From positions 17,818,817 through 17,882,816 of the forward strand of contig CM039466.1 in assembly GCA_022414725.1 (NCBI GenBank): 64,000 bases of DNA, given 5' to 3'. Positions 53,501 through 63,350 of this stretch are shown here, one piece after another. Position 1 is the stretch's first letter; every line of letters begins with the position of its first letter. Both the position numbers and the translations under genes were made by a program. The DNA is from Microglena sp. YARC. Its lineage: Eukaryota > Chlorophyta > Chlorophyceae > Chlamydomonadales > Chlamydomonadaceae. The notes under the pieces are model-generated. The model saw nothing but the letters and a program-made list of their open reading frames with translations. It did no database searches and was not told the DNA's origin.

Positions 53501-56112
53501 GCTCTATGCCTCTCTCCTTGTTTGTTTGGTGATTTTCCTGTGCCTTTTGTCCTTCACGTCTTCTTGTAGAATCTCGCTTTTTAGGCCTCGGCAACTCTCA
53601 GCCCTTCTACAATATTCTGTATACACTTAATTCGCTAGTTTCTCTATGCCTTGGTAGTTCGCAATGCTTGGTCTCAAGCCTTTTATTTGCTCTTTCATAC
53701 GCTTTTTTGGGAGGTCACCTCCTGGACCAGGTTCTGAGGTATGTTGCCCAAACCCTCACTGTTATAAAAACTGTCCAGCTGCCTCGGCGCTGTTCAGTCT
53801 CGGCATTGATTTGTGCTGAGTATGTAAACTACATCCTCTCTCTCTAAAGCCATGGTTGCACATCAGAGAGCTAGCCTCTGGTGTGTGCAACCCCCGCCCC
53901 TCCTCAGCCATGGATACCGATGTGTGGGAATTGTTTGCCTTGCGGCCCTGTCAGCTATGGATCATGGCCGCCGGCAATTGTGGAGGTTGGCCTCCTCTGT
54001 CCGTGGTGAGGCCACTTCCGCCCTCGCCAGGCCACTCTGTATGAGCTATGGGGCCTTCCACCTCCTCAGGTGCCAGCTGTTCGCCCCCTCTCAGAGCGGG
54101 CTTGAGCACTTGCTGTGGCTGATTTCTGGGCTCGCATTGCTGATTTTGTCGCTACAGAAGAGCCCCCTCCTGAGTGGGGAGGACACGGTGGGAGATGATC
54201 ACCCCTTTATCAGCCATGTGGTGTCCCGTGTTAACATGGGAGTTCCCAACCCTCCACATATGTCAGTGGGCGGATCCTCCGATGGCCCAGGACCATTCCC
54301 CCGACCATTTGCTTCTCTCCCAGAATGAGCTTCTTCCCCTGATCCTCCCTGACAGCCTGGATGACTAGCTCGGATTTGTTTCTTGTCCCTTTGTAGCAAC
54401 CGTCTTGTTTTGTGGCGGTGTAGGTGATGGGGGTAGCTTATGTTTTCACTTCTCGAGTCTCCGTTTGACTCTTGACCTGTTTGGCTGCTCTCCTGTGCCC
54501 TCTCTCCGTCCTTTAGCTTGATGGTTTCTTGACAGATAGGCTTTGGACTCTCTTAGCTTTTCCCGCTGGTCTTGGTCTTTCGCTTTTCCCTCACGCTTTT
54601 TATCGTGTTAGGTAGTTCTGCTTTAGGTTGTTAAGTGTCCTTCTTAGCTGTGCTTTTCCTTGTGGGCGTTTTGGCTGACGGCTTGGCCTTGTGTTTGCCT
54701 TTAGATAGGGAGTGTTAAGGCCGCCTTTTTAGAGCTCTATGCTCTCTCCTTGTTTGTTTGGTGATTTTCCTGTGCCTTTTGTCCTTCACGTCTTCTTGTA
54801 GAATCTCGCTTTTTAGGCCTCGGCAACTCTCAGCCCTTCTACAATATTCTGTATACACTTAATTCGCTAGTTTCTCTATGCCTTGGTAGTTCGCAATGCT
54901 TGGTCTCAAGCCTTTTATTTGCTCTTTCATACGCTTTTTTGGAGGTCACCTCCTGGACCAGGTTCTGAGGGGTATGTTGCCCAAACCCTCACTGTTATAA
55001 AACTGTCCAGCTGCCTCGGCGCTGTTTCAGTCTCGGCATTGATTTGTGCTGAGTATGTAACTACATCCTCTCTCTCTAAAGCATGGTTGCACATCACAGA
55101 GAGCTAGCCTCTGGGTGTGCAACCCCGCCCCTCCTCAGCCATGGATACGATGTGTGGGGAATTGTTTGCCTTGCGGCCCTGTCAGCTTATGGATCATGGC
55201 CGCCGGCAATTGTGGAGGTTGGCCTCCTCTGTCCGTGGTGAGGCCACTTCCGGCCCTCGCCAGGCCACTCTGTATGAGCTATGGGGCCTTCCACCTCCTC
55301 AGGTGCCAGCTGTTCGCCCCCTCTCAGAGCGGGCTGGAGCACTTGCTGTGGCTGATTTCTGGGCTCGCATTGCTGATTTTGTCGCTACAGAAGAGCCCCC
55401 TCCTGAGTGGGAGGACACGGTGGGAGATGATCACCCCTTTATCAGCCATGGTGGGTCCCGTGTTAACATGGGAGTTCCCAACCCTCCACATATGTCAGTG
55501 GCGGATCCTCCGATGGCCCAGGACCATTCCCCGACCATTTGCTTCTCTCCAGAATGAGCTTCTTCCCCTGATCCTCCCTGACAGCCTGGATGACTAGCTC
55601 GGATTTGTTCTTGTCCCTTTGTAGCAACCGTCTTGTTTGTGGCGGTGTAGGTGATGGGGGGTAGCTTATGTTTCACTTCTCGAGTCTCCGTTTGACTCTT
55701 GACCTGTTTGGCTGCTCTCCTGTGCCCTCTCTCCGTCCTTTAGCTTGATGGTTTCTTGACAGATAGGCTTTGGACTCTCTTAGCTTTTCCCCGCTGGTCT
55801 TGGTCTTTCGCTTTTCCTCACGCTTTTTATCGTGTTAGTAGTTCTGCTTAGGTTGTTAAGTGTCCTTACTTAGCTGTGCTTTTCCTTGTGGCGTTTTGGC
55901 TGACGGCTTGGCCTTGTGTTTGCCTTTAGATAGGGAGTGTTAAGGCCGCCTTTTTAGAGCTCTATGCCTCTCTCCTTGTTTGTTTGGTGATTTTCCTGTG
56001 CCTTTTGTCCTTCACGTCTTCTTGTAGAATCTCGCTTTTTAGGCCTCGGCAACTCTCAGCCCTTCTACAATATTCTGTATACACTTAATTCGCTAGTTTC
56101 TCTATGCCTTGG
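41570..56112 (+). repeat. Macrosatellite: ~1.23 kb tandem unit, about 11 copies
   Basis: Markers such as TTTGGACTCTCTTAGCTTTT and TCCTGGACCAGGTTCTGAGG recur every 1.2-1.4 kb. Units with a recognisable ORF start lie near 43,395, 44,899, 46,312, 47,723, 48,860, 50,080, 51,437, 52,677, 53,909 and 55,141, with a very corrupted copy near 41,860-42,400. The last four copies are nearly identical; copies close to the gap differ by many scattered single-base indels. Each unit has an ORF-bearing half (about 460 bp) and a T/C-rich half of about 770 bp. The array ends at 56112, where a copia LTR interrupts a unit. Confidence 0.85.
55141..55597 (+). CDS. ORF of the 1.23 kb macrosatellite unit (last copy; consensus about 158 codons)
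   Basis: By consensus of the copies, a frame runs from ATGGATACCGATGTGTGG to GATGACTAG. Its content is non-repetitive and protein-like: MDTDVWGIVCLAAL, later GEATSGPRQATLYELWGLPP, ERAGALAVADFWARIADFV, EWEDTVGDDHPFISHGG, and an acidic C-terminus ending ILPDSLDD. In this copy one base is missing near the start (GATACGATG for GATACCGATG) and others near 55533 and 55553, so the frame is broken as given; other copies are broken elsewhere. I recognise no family. It could be a satellite-encoded protein, a fragment of a mobile element, or an exon. Confidence 0.4.
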
Positions 56113-56452
56113 TGTCAGCATGAATTGCGTTGCTCTCACGCGTTTTATGACTTGGTGACTACTTCTGTACTCCCTTAGAACTATCGGCCCTAACAGCTTC
56201 CCGTAGTGACAGTTTCCCTTAGCCTGAGTCATTGAGTGACTCAGTGATAGGTTCCTGTCAGCTACTTCACCGGTCTTGCCTTTACCCTGATAGTTTCCCG
56301 GCTGCCCGGTTTCCTCTGACATTGACTGTATAGTGTCTAACCCTTATCAGGGTATAGCCTACCTTTCTTTCTTCCTCCACTGGTGCCCCTTAATGGGTCT
56401 CCTGTGCTTGTAACTTACTCTCGTCTCTGCATATATAGATTGGCGTGCTGCA
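56113..56452 (+). mobile_element. Older copia element: first part of its 5' LTR
   Basis: This segment begins TGTCAGCATGAATTGCG and is clearly but imperfectly related to the young LTR at 56453-56817: about 80 leading bases are nearly identical and the middle is diverged. It interrupts the 1.23 kb array after CTATGCCTTGG. Its last bases (GATTGGCGTG, CTGCA) continue at 63351, on the far side of the young element, so the LTR was split by the later insertion. Confidence 0.75.
56448..56452 (+). other. Target-site duplication, left copy (CTGCA)
   Basis: CTGCA directly precedes the 5' LTR and is repeated directly after the 3' LTR at 63346-63350. Five bases is the usual duplication length for Ty1/copia integrases. 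Confidence 0.85.
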
Positions 56453-56817
56453 TATCAGCATGAATTGCGTTGCTCTCACGCGTTTTATGACTTGGTGACT
56501 ACTTCTGTACTCCCTTAGAACTATCGGTCCTGACAGTACTGTGACAGCTTCCCGTACTGACAGCTTCCCGCAGACTGTGTCATCCTTTGAGTGACTCAGT
56601 GGTGACAGCTTCCTGTCAGCTAGGTTACCGTTGCATCTATGTGGATATACCTGACTTAGGTTCTAGTTAGGTTATAGTCAACGGTCTCTTCCACCACTGG
56701 TGCCCCTTGATGGGTCTCCAGTGCTTGTAAAGCTATTCTCGTCTCTGTGTATAGATTGGCGCGTCTGTCTCCGCTGCATACATCTCTGTCCACTCTTAGA
56801 AGTGATTATAGCTGATA
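56453..56817 (+). repeat. 5' LTR of the young copia element
   Basis: The LTR starts TATCAGCATG and ends TATAGCTGATA, so its termini form a 7-base inverted repeat (TATCAGC/GCTGATA) instead of the usual TG...CA. The sequence following it (GGTTACGGGCTTC) should hold the primer-binding site, but I cannot match it to a tRNA 3' end by eye. Confidence 0.9.
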
Positions 56818-56854
56818 GGTTACGGGCTTCATCTCTTTCTACCACTGCTTTATA

Positions 56855-58922
56855 ATGCAACTTCCTCGTGGGCCTCCTGCCGGCTTCGAGAAGCTTACCC
56901 CACAGAATGGTTTGTCTTGGTCGCGTGGTATGGAGAGCGTCATTATCTCTAATGGCTGCGACCGGATTCTTCCTTTCAAGATCCGTGTTCCCACGGATTG
57001 GCTTGATGATTGTGCGCCAGCGGCCTCTGCTGCCTTAGATGAGTCTCCTTCCGCCATCATGGAAGCCATCCCCCCCAGCCATCCCACCATTTCTCTCCCT
57101 CCTTCTCCTCTTATCCAACGCCTCCGTCCTGAGGTAGAGGATATTCTGATGCGTCTATGCTGTGTCTCGACACAGATCATCAAGTACAGGAGTTCTCCTC
57201 CGCCTGCTGATGCTCGCTTCTCCTATGACCATGCTGATCTTGCTCGTCATAAGCATGGAGATGGTTACTACACTGACAACACTGAGGATGACGACGAAGA
57301 GGCAGATCTACCGAGTAGTGACTTCGGTGGAGTTTCTCCCTCCTCTGCCACTCGTGTCTTTGATTCTCCAGTGTTTGAGCATCCACTGGCGCCTCCTCCT
57401 CCTGTCTTGAGGCCTCCGTCTGCTCCTCCTGTTCCACCGTCTGGTGGCTACAACACTCGTCTCGCGAGACTGCTGCTGCGAGTGTCTCCAGCGCTGCTGC
57501 TGACCCCTCCCTGGAGCCACCTCCACTTCCACCAGTGGATCTGCCCCCTTCCCCTTCTCCTTTTCCTCCCCCCTTGCCGCTTTACCCTACTCGCTCACTG
57601 GGATGCTTATCCTGGGAGCACCTGCTTGATGGCTCCCGTCCTATGACCATGGATGTGCGGATGTCCCGCCTTGTTCGCCAGGAGCAGAATGCTGGTGACT
57701 CTTTGGACCGCACTTTGTACGGTAGGATGGATCAGGCGGCCACTAGGGCTAATGTAAATCAGAAGGGGGATCCGCGGGTGATGATTTTCTCTGAGTTGGG
57801 CCATGCTAGCCGTGCTTTTCTCGGGCCTGTGCAGGCGGGTATTTCCTACCCTCGTCTGGTGGTGCAACCTTTGGTGGATCTGGTGTTAGAAATGCGAATC
57901 TTCGCAAGTACCAGTTTGTTTCAGTCCCTCTCAGCTTTGTTCCTCCTAGGCCAGATTTCGAGCTACTTGTGCGTGTTGCGAGTTCCTTGGGTGAGATTAG
58001 AAACCTTGATGACCAGCGTGCGTATGATGCTGGCATCGCTGCTGAGTACTTTCTGGCTGTTCGCGCGATGTATGATGTTTCGCCGGCTTCCCCTGCTGCA
58101 TCACCACCGGCCTCTCCTAGTCAGTCTCGTGTAGATCCTGCCCTGTTAGGATTTAGTACCCTGCCCCTTGCGCGCCAGGAGTTCATGTGTCTCACGATGA
58201 TGCTAGCAAACATGACGGAACCGATGGTACAGGTCTATCAGGATTTTGCTACGCCTCGCGATATCTTTGTGCATATCAAGAGGCAGCATTCTGATACCCT
58301 TGCTGCTCGTGTCCCCCTCATGCTTGTTGAGCTTCGTAGTGTAACTATGAACAATTCTGAACCTGTAGACGTGTTCTTCCGCAGGGTGCGGCAGTTGTGT
58401 ACTGACCTTCGCAGTGCGGGATACCCGCAACCGCAACGTCACGCGATGCACACGATTATCAATGGCATCACTCACCCTCGCTTCGATTCGCTGCGCCTAC
58501 AATTTGGTTTCGAGCTGTACCAGAACAAAACTGTTGATTACTGGACCTGTCTTGCAGCATATAGATCATTAGATTTTTTGAATGTGTCTCTCCCCAGGTC
58601 TGATCCAAGGCATCCTGGTTGGTCCCGTGACTCTCCCCCAGTCCCTGCCCATGCTGCCATCCAGCGTGGCCGGGGGTCTGGTTCTCAGAGTTCCGGGGCT
58701 CCCAAGAGGCACTTGGATTGCACTTGGGGCCCCTGTCCTTCCAAAACGACCCACTCGGAGGACCGTTGCTGGACGAAGCATCCGCACCTGAAAAGGTCCA
58801 AGCCTGGTGTACCGGGCGGTGAACCCGTGCCCATTGCCTTGGCACTTCCAGGTTCGTTGACTCGCCGGCAGTTGTCCTCCTTGCAGGCTCAGATTGATGG
58901 GTATGCCATGTCCAAGAACTAG
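56855..58922 (+). pseudogene. gag: copia gag (frame-broken as given)
   Basis: Gag starts at an ATG 37 bases after the LTR (MQLPRGPPAGFEKL). It reads in one frame to about 57,480, in a second to about 57,960 and in a third to 58922, so two frameshifts interrupt it. The last section contains the retrotransposon Gag (UBN2-like) region, with HIKRQHSDTL and INGITHPRFDSLRLQF-type motifs. A CX4CX5HX4C zinc knuckle begins near 58719. Gag ends with TAG at 58920-58922, and the protease frame continues directly in the same frame. Confidence 0.85.
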
Positions 58923-59400
58923 GAGGTACGCTCTGTCCTATTCTCTTGCACAACTAAGTTCTCTAACGTGTGTAGCCCGAGTCTTTCTGAGGGTGTCTGG
59001 CATGTGGACTCTGGAGCTGGAATGTCTATCACAGGTGATAAATCTTTGTTCACTATGTATAAGGCTTCTGCTGTTGGGCCAGCAGTTCGATTTGGTGATG
59101 GGCGGTGGTTCAACGGTCTGAGGGTAAGGGATCCATTGTGTTATGTAGTGATTGGTTACCAACATCCATCACTCTTACCAATGTTCTCTACATCCCTCAC
59201 TGTCCAGTGAACCTCCTGTCAGTAAATGCTGTGGCTCATTCTCTCCACTGCCAGGTTTCTTTTGATAGTCTTAGTTGCACTGCCACTCAGGGCTCTTCTG
59301 TTCTCTGGTCTTTTCCTGCATCTAGTGATGGTGTGTACAAGTTTGCCTGTAGACCTTGTAACACCAGTCGGGACTGTTTTGAGGGTTGCTGACGATTATC
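58923..59400 (+). pseudogene. pol: copia protease region of pol
   Basis: In frame with gag after the TAG, the sequence reads to WHVDSGAGMSITGDKSLF. The DSG catalytic triplet lies at 59007-59015, the typical copia aspartic protease site. A frameshift near 59,100-59,130 moves the frame; NVLYIPHCPVNLLSV, the usual end of the protease region, follows in the new frame. Another shift follows before 59,400. Confidence 0.85.
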
Positions 59401-60257
59401 CTGCTTTTGCACTTGATGTTGATGAGGACGTGGAGTTGTTATCCCTACCACTCCTGCATGGTTGTGGCATAGGCGGTTGGGTCACCCCGGCTATCATGCC
59501 TTACACAGACTTGTTGATAAGGTATGGTTAAGAACTTACCCCTCAGTCTTCGTCAGGTGGAAAGGATGGCTAAGATCCGCTTGTGATGCTTGTCAGAAGG
59601 CAAAGGGCAAACGTCTCCTTTTCCTAAAGAAAGCAAAACTGAGATCCGTGCACCTCTCCAACGGCTTCACTTAGATATTATGGGACCTGTTCACATTAGG
59701 GGCCTGCGTGGGGAGTTTTATATTCTGTGTCTCACAGATCAGTACTCTGGCTATGCTGAAGTACTGTGCTTGAGAACCAGGGATGAGGCTCCCTTAGCAG
59801 TCCAAACTATCATCCTCAGATGGATGAATCAACTACATGGGTTTGCCTTTAAATGTCTGAGATCTGACAGGGCCAAGGAGTTTATTGTTACATGGTTCGA
59901 GGACTGGCTTATTTCGGTTGGGGCAGTACATGAGTTATCGTTGGCATACACTGCGCAGCAGAATGCAACTGTGGAACGGTATAATGGGGTCTTACAGTCT
60001 GTCGCTAGGAGCATCCACCTGGAGTCTAAACTAGCTAAGTCTTTTCTGGCCCTATGCCTTCCTAGCTGCTTGTTACCTTCGTAATCGGCTGCCAATCAGG
60101 GAGACAAAACACCCTATGAGTTGTTTTATGGGATCGTGCCTGATGTGTCGTTGTTGCGTGTGTTTGGTTGCCCCTGCTACGTTACGTTAGTCAATGGGAA
60201 GAAACGTAACAAGCTGGACGAAAGGGCGTTATCTGTAGACTGGTTGGGTACTCTCTG
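59401..60257 (+). pseudogene. pol: copia GAG-pre-integrase and integrase region of pol
   Basis: The pre-integrase motif WHRRLGHPGYHALHRLV begins near 59,460, followed by a CDACQKAKG zinc-binding end. The integrase core shows the three acidic residues: Asp at 59674-59676 (LDIMGP), Asp at 59866-59868 (LRSDRAKEF) and Glu at 59974-59976 (NATVERYN), with exact D,D35E spacing. Frames change near 59,570 and 60,060. Up to 60,250 the integrase C-terminal part (FYGIVPDVSLLRVFGCPCYV) is readable. Confidence 0.9.
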
Positions 60258-61029
60258 GTGAGTAAGGGTTATTTTGTTTGGGTTCCAAAGTTGCGCCAGG
60301 TCGTAGAGAGTCGTGATGTACTCTTCTATGAGCAGTTTGATCATAACTGCATTCCTGGGCTTCCTCCCTATGATGGGTCACCGTATGTCTCTAGCATCCC
60401 TGCCGCTATCAACGGACACATGCCTGAGGCTGCAGTGAGTTCCCTAGATCCTTTGCTTTCCCCACTTGTTGACCACTGTCCTGGCCATAGGATGACTCTG
60501 CGAACTAGGTCAGGGGCCAGTGGTACTGTATTGCGTGAGAAAGCACTGGGCGGCGAGTTTTCTGCGGTTCCTACGGACAAAATCTTAGCCGAATCTCAGG
60601 GGGTCGCCAGGCCCTCCTCTGCGCCACGTTCCGTCGGTGAAGCTCTAGGATTAAGGCAGCCTCAGATCATGGTGGAGCCTCTTACAGGTCCATCGCCTAA
60701 TAGTCACCAACCTCCGCCCGCCTTGGATGGCTCGGTGTTGTTGAACACCTCGCCGTCTGCCGTTCCTGGTGGAACAATCGGGTATAGCCCATGTGACGAT
60801 GTAGCCTTTGCTGACGACGCAAGTGATGATCTTGAACACTGGTCTGGTTCCGATTACTGCGTATGGCTGGGGTGTTCCGGTCGACCCAGGCTTCGTTGAT
60901 TAGAGGCAAATAAGGCCGGCCCTGTTCAACCGGCAGTAGTTCTGCGCTGGGGGCTTTACTAATGGTTACTGCTGATACTGCTGATACCCCCGCTGCCCGT
61001 GTACAAGTAAAACTGCTTGTACGTGGGAG
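60258..61029 (+). pseudogene. pol: copia pol linker between integrase and reverse transcriptase
   Basis: The frame reads GYFVWVPKLRQVVESRDVLF, the conserved end of the copia integrase region, then a Pro/Ser-rich linker that is variable among copia elements. A run of small shifts lies between 60,890 and 61,020, just before the reverse transcriptase. Confidence 0.7.
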
Positions 61030-61930
61030 CATCTGCTGCACCCACCACTGAACTGTCCTATAAAGCTGCCATGCTTCCTACCAATCCTGACAGGGACCAA
61101 TGGCTTCTTGCTATGAAGGATGAGATGGCTTCCCTTCATGCCCATGGCACTTGGGCTCTCACTCCACAGCCTCACAAGCAGAAGATCCTGTCTGGCAGGT
61201 GGTTGTTTGTGAGGAAGGTTGGAGTTGATGGTTCAATCCGCTTCAAGGCACGTTTTGTGGTTCGTGGTTTTTTGCAGCGTCCTGGGCTGGACTTCATGAT
61301 GTATATGCCCCTGTCTCCTCTAAAGCAGGTCTAAGAGTGCTCCTGGCTGCTATCACTCATAGGAAGATGTTTGTTAGGCAGCTGGACATCAAGACTGCAT
61401 TCCTAAATGCTAAGCTGGAACCTGGTCTGGACCTGTACTGCCACCAGCCTGATGGCTTTAAAGTACTTGGTCCTCACGGTGTTCCCCTTGTGTGCAAGCT
61501 GCTCAAGTCCCTTTATGGTTTGAAACAGGCACCCAGGGCTTGGAATAGGGATGTCAAACGGGTTCTGATTGCACATGGCTTTACTATGTGCAAGGCTGAA
61601 CCTGCTCTGTATTTTAGGAAGGATTCTGATGGTGGGTGGAGCTATGTCCTGACCTATGTAGATGATTTCATCTGTGCTTTAGTGAGCTGGATAGGTATGT
61701 GTTGCTGATCCAAGCTATGGAAGAAGCTGGATGGGAGGTCAAAGAGATGGGTGTTCCTGTTCAGTTCCTCTCTTTAGACATGGCTTGTACACTTGACTCT
61801 GAGGGCAGGTGTGTTCAGATCAACCTGTCTCAGCACACCTACATTGTTGATCTGGTGGAGCAGTTTTGGTCTCACTTCTGCTGCCCCACCCAAGTTTGCT
61901 GCTCCCATGTCCAAGTCCACTGTTTCTGAT
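61030..61930 (+). pseudogene. pol: copia reverse transcriptase region of pol
   Basis: Motifs appear in order: DQWLLAMKDEMASLHAHGTW, SGRWLFVRKVG, KARFVVRGFLQ, VRQLDIKTAFLNAKL, LLKSLYGLKQAPRAWN and TYVDDF. The YVDD catalytic box is at 61655-61666. Frameshifts lie near 61,310-61,340 and 61,670-61,700, and another near 61,860. These motifs define the copia reverse transcriptase (RVT_2 type). Confidence 0.95.
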
Positions 61931-62628
61931 GAACCTGGTGTACCCCTGCCGTCTAATAGCCAGTACCTCTCCCTTGTGGGTGCTTTGCTATACCTGGCTA
62001 CTTGCACCAGGCCTGATATTTCTTTTGCTGTGAGCTACTTGTCCAGGTTTTTCTGCTCAACCTACAGTCTCTCTCTGGAATGCTGCCAAGAGATTGCTGT
62101 TGTATTTGAGAACACATTCCCACCTGGGTCTCACTTACACCCACAGCCCTGAGTTCTCTTTTACTGTCTTTAGTGATTCCTCTTTTGCTGATGATGGGTC
62201 TGACAGGAGGTCTCAGACTGGCTTTGCTGTGCTAGCTGGGGGGTGCATAGTAAACTGGATGAGCAAGCGGCAGCCTACCGTTTGCTATTAGCTCTAGTGA
62301 GGCTGAGTATCAGGCCCTGTCCCAAGCTGCCAGGGAGGTACAATGGTTGAAGAAATTGAGAGTGGATCTAGGCCTGCCTTGTGATTTGGTTACCATTCAG
62401 GGTGATAACTTAGGATCCCTGAGCTGGGCCAAAGACTGGCAGCTTCTCCCTCGCAGCAAGCACATTGATGTTATTCATCACTACATCAAGGAGCTGGTGG
62501 AGGATGGCTCCCTTGCTGTTGCCTATGTGAACACAGTTGATAACTGTGCTGACCCATTCACCAAGCCCCTTGATCCTGCGGTGTTCTGGCGGTTCATTCG
62601 CATGTTTGGAATGACTGCTTCTCCTTAG
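61931..62628 (+). pseudogene. pol: copia RNase H region and end of pol
   Basis: Readable motifs are YLSLVGALLYLATCTRPDIS, FSDSSFADD, SQTGFAVLAGGCIVNWMSKR, SSSEAEYQALSQAAREVQWL, RSKHIDVIHHYIKE and ADPFTKPLD. These are the usual copia C-terminus with the RNase H acidic residues (SDSSFADD, SEAEY, QGDN). Frameshifts lie near 62,085 and 62,280. Pol ends at TAG 62626-62628. Confidence 0.9.
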
Positions 62629-62978
62629 ACCAATTTTTTTTGGTTCCATGTATTCTTGACTTTTGCTTACATGTGTTCTGGAATTTTTTTTTGGTTCATT
62701 TTAGAGTTTCTCTCGTTATCTTTGATTGCATTAGGTTCCTATTCCCGGATCGGGTTTTCTATACCGTTGTTACCCGACTTAGATATTTAGTTTCTCCACT
62801 AGGCAAACTTTGGTTTTTTGCCTTGTTACATTCCTTCATTTACACCCTTTGGGTTCCATTCATGGTTCTCTCGTTTTCGGAGTTCTTTGATTTTTTTTTT
62901 AATTGTTACATATAGTTCTATGTCCCCAGTGCCATAGGTGGAGTACTAGTATTGTATGTCACCTGTGTCATAGTGGAG
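62629..62978 (+). other. 3' untranslated part of the young copia element
   Basis: T-rich sequence without recognisable coding content. A purine-rich primer tract is expected next to the 3' LTR; only a weak one (AGTGGAG) is visible at 62972-62978. Confidence 0.6.
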
Positions 62979-63345
62979 TATCAGCATGAATTGCGTTGCT
63001 CTCACGCGTTTTATGACTTGGTGACTACTTCTGTACTCCCTTAGAACTATCGGTCCTGACAGTACTGTGACAGCTTCCCGTACTGACAGCTTCCCGCAGA
63101 CTGTGTCATCCTTTGAGTGACTCAGTGGTGACAGCTTCCTGTCAGCTAGGTTACCGTTGCATCTCTATGTGGATATACCTGACTTAGGTTCTAGTTAGGT
63201 TATAGTCAACGGTCTCTTCCACCACTGGTGCCCCTTGATGGGTCTCCAGTGCTTGTAAAGCTATTCTCGTCTCTGTGTATAGATTGGCGCGTCTGTCTCC
63301 GCTGCATACATCTCTGTCCACTCTTAGAAGTGATTATAGCTGATA
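62979..63345 (+). repeat. 3' LTR of the young copia element
   Basis: Identical to the 5' LTR apart from one extra CT (ATCTCTATG instead of ATCTATG). Same terminal TATCAGC...GCTGATA. Near-identity indicates a recent insertion. Confidence 0.9.
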
Positions 63346-63350
63346 CTGCA
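63346..63350 (+). other. Target-site duplication, right copy (CTGCA)
   Basis: Matches 56448-56452. Immediately after it the sequence of the older LTR resumes (CACACAAAGTCC... to AGCTAATA at 63394). Confidence 0.85.

Larger units (their letters stand above)
56453..63345 (+). mobile_element. Young Ty1/copia LTR retrotransposon, near-complete
   Basis: The element is bounded by two LTRs of 365 and 367 bp that differ only by a 2-bp indel, and by a CTGCA target duplication. The order inside is gag with zinc knuckle, protease, GAG-pre-integrase, integrase, reverse transcriptase and RNase H, which is the copia order (integrase before reverse transcriptase). It sits inside the 5' LTR of an older relative. 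The reading frame is interrupted many times by apparent single-base indels, despite near-identical LTRs. Confidence 0.95.
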
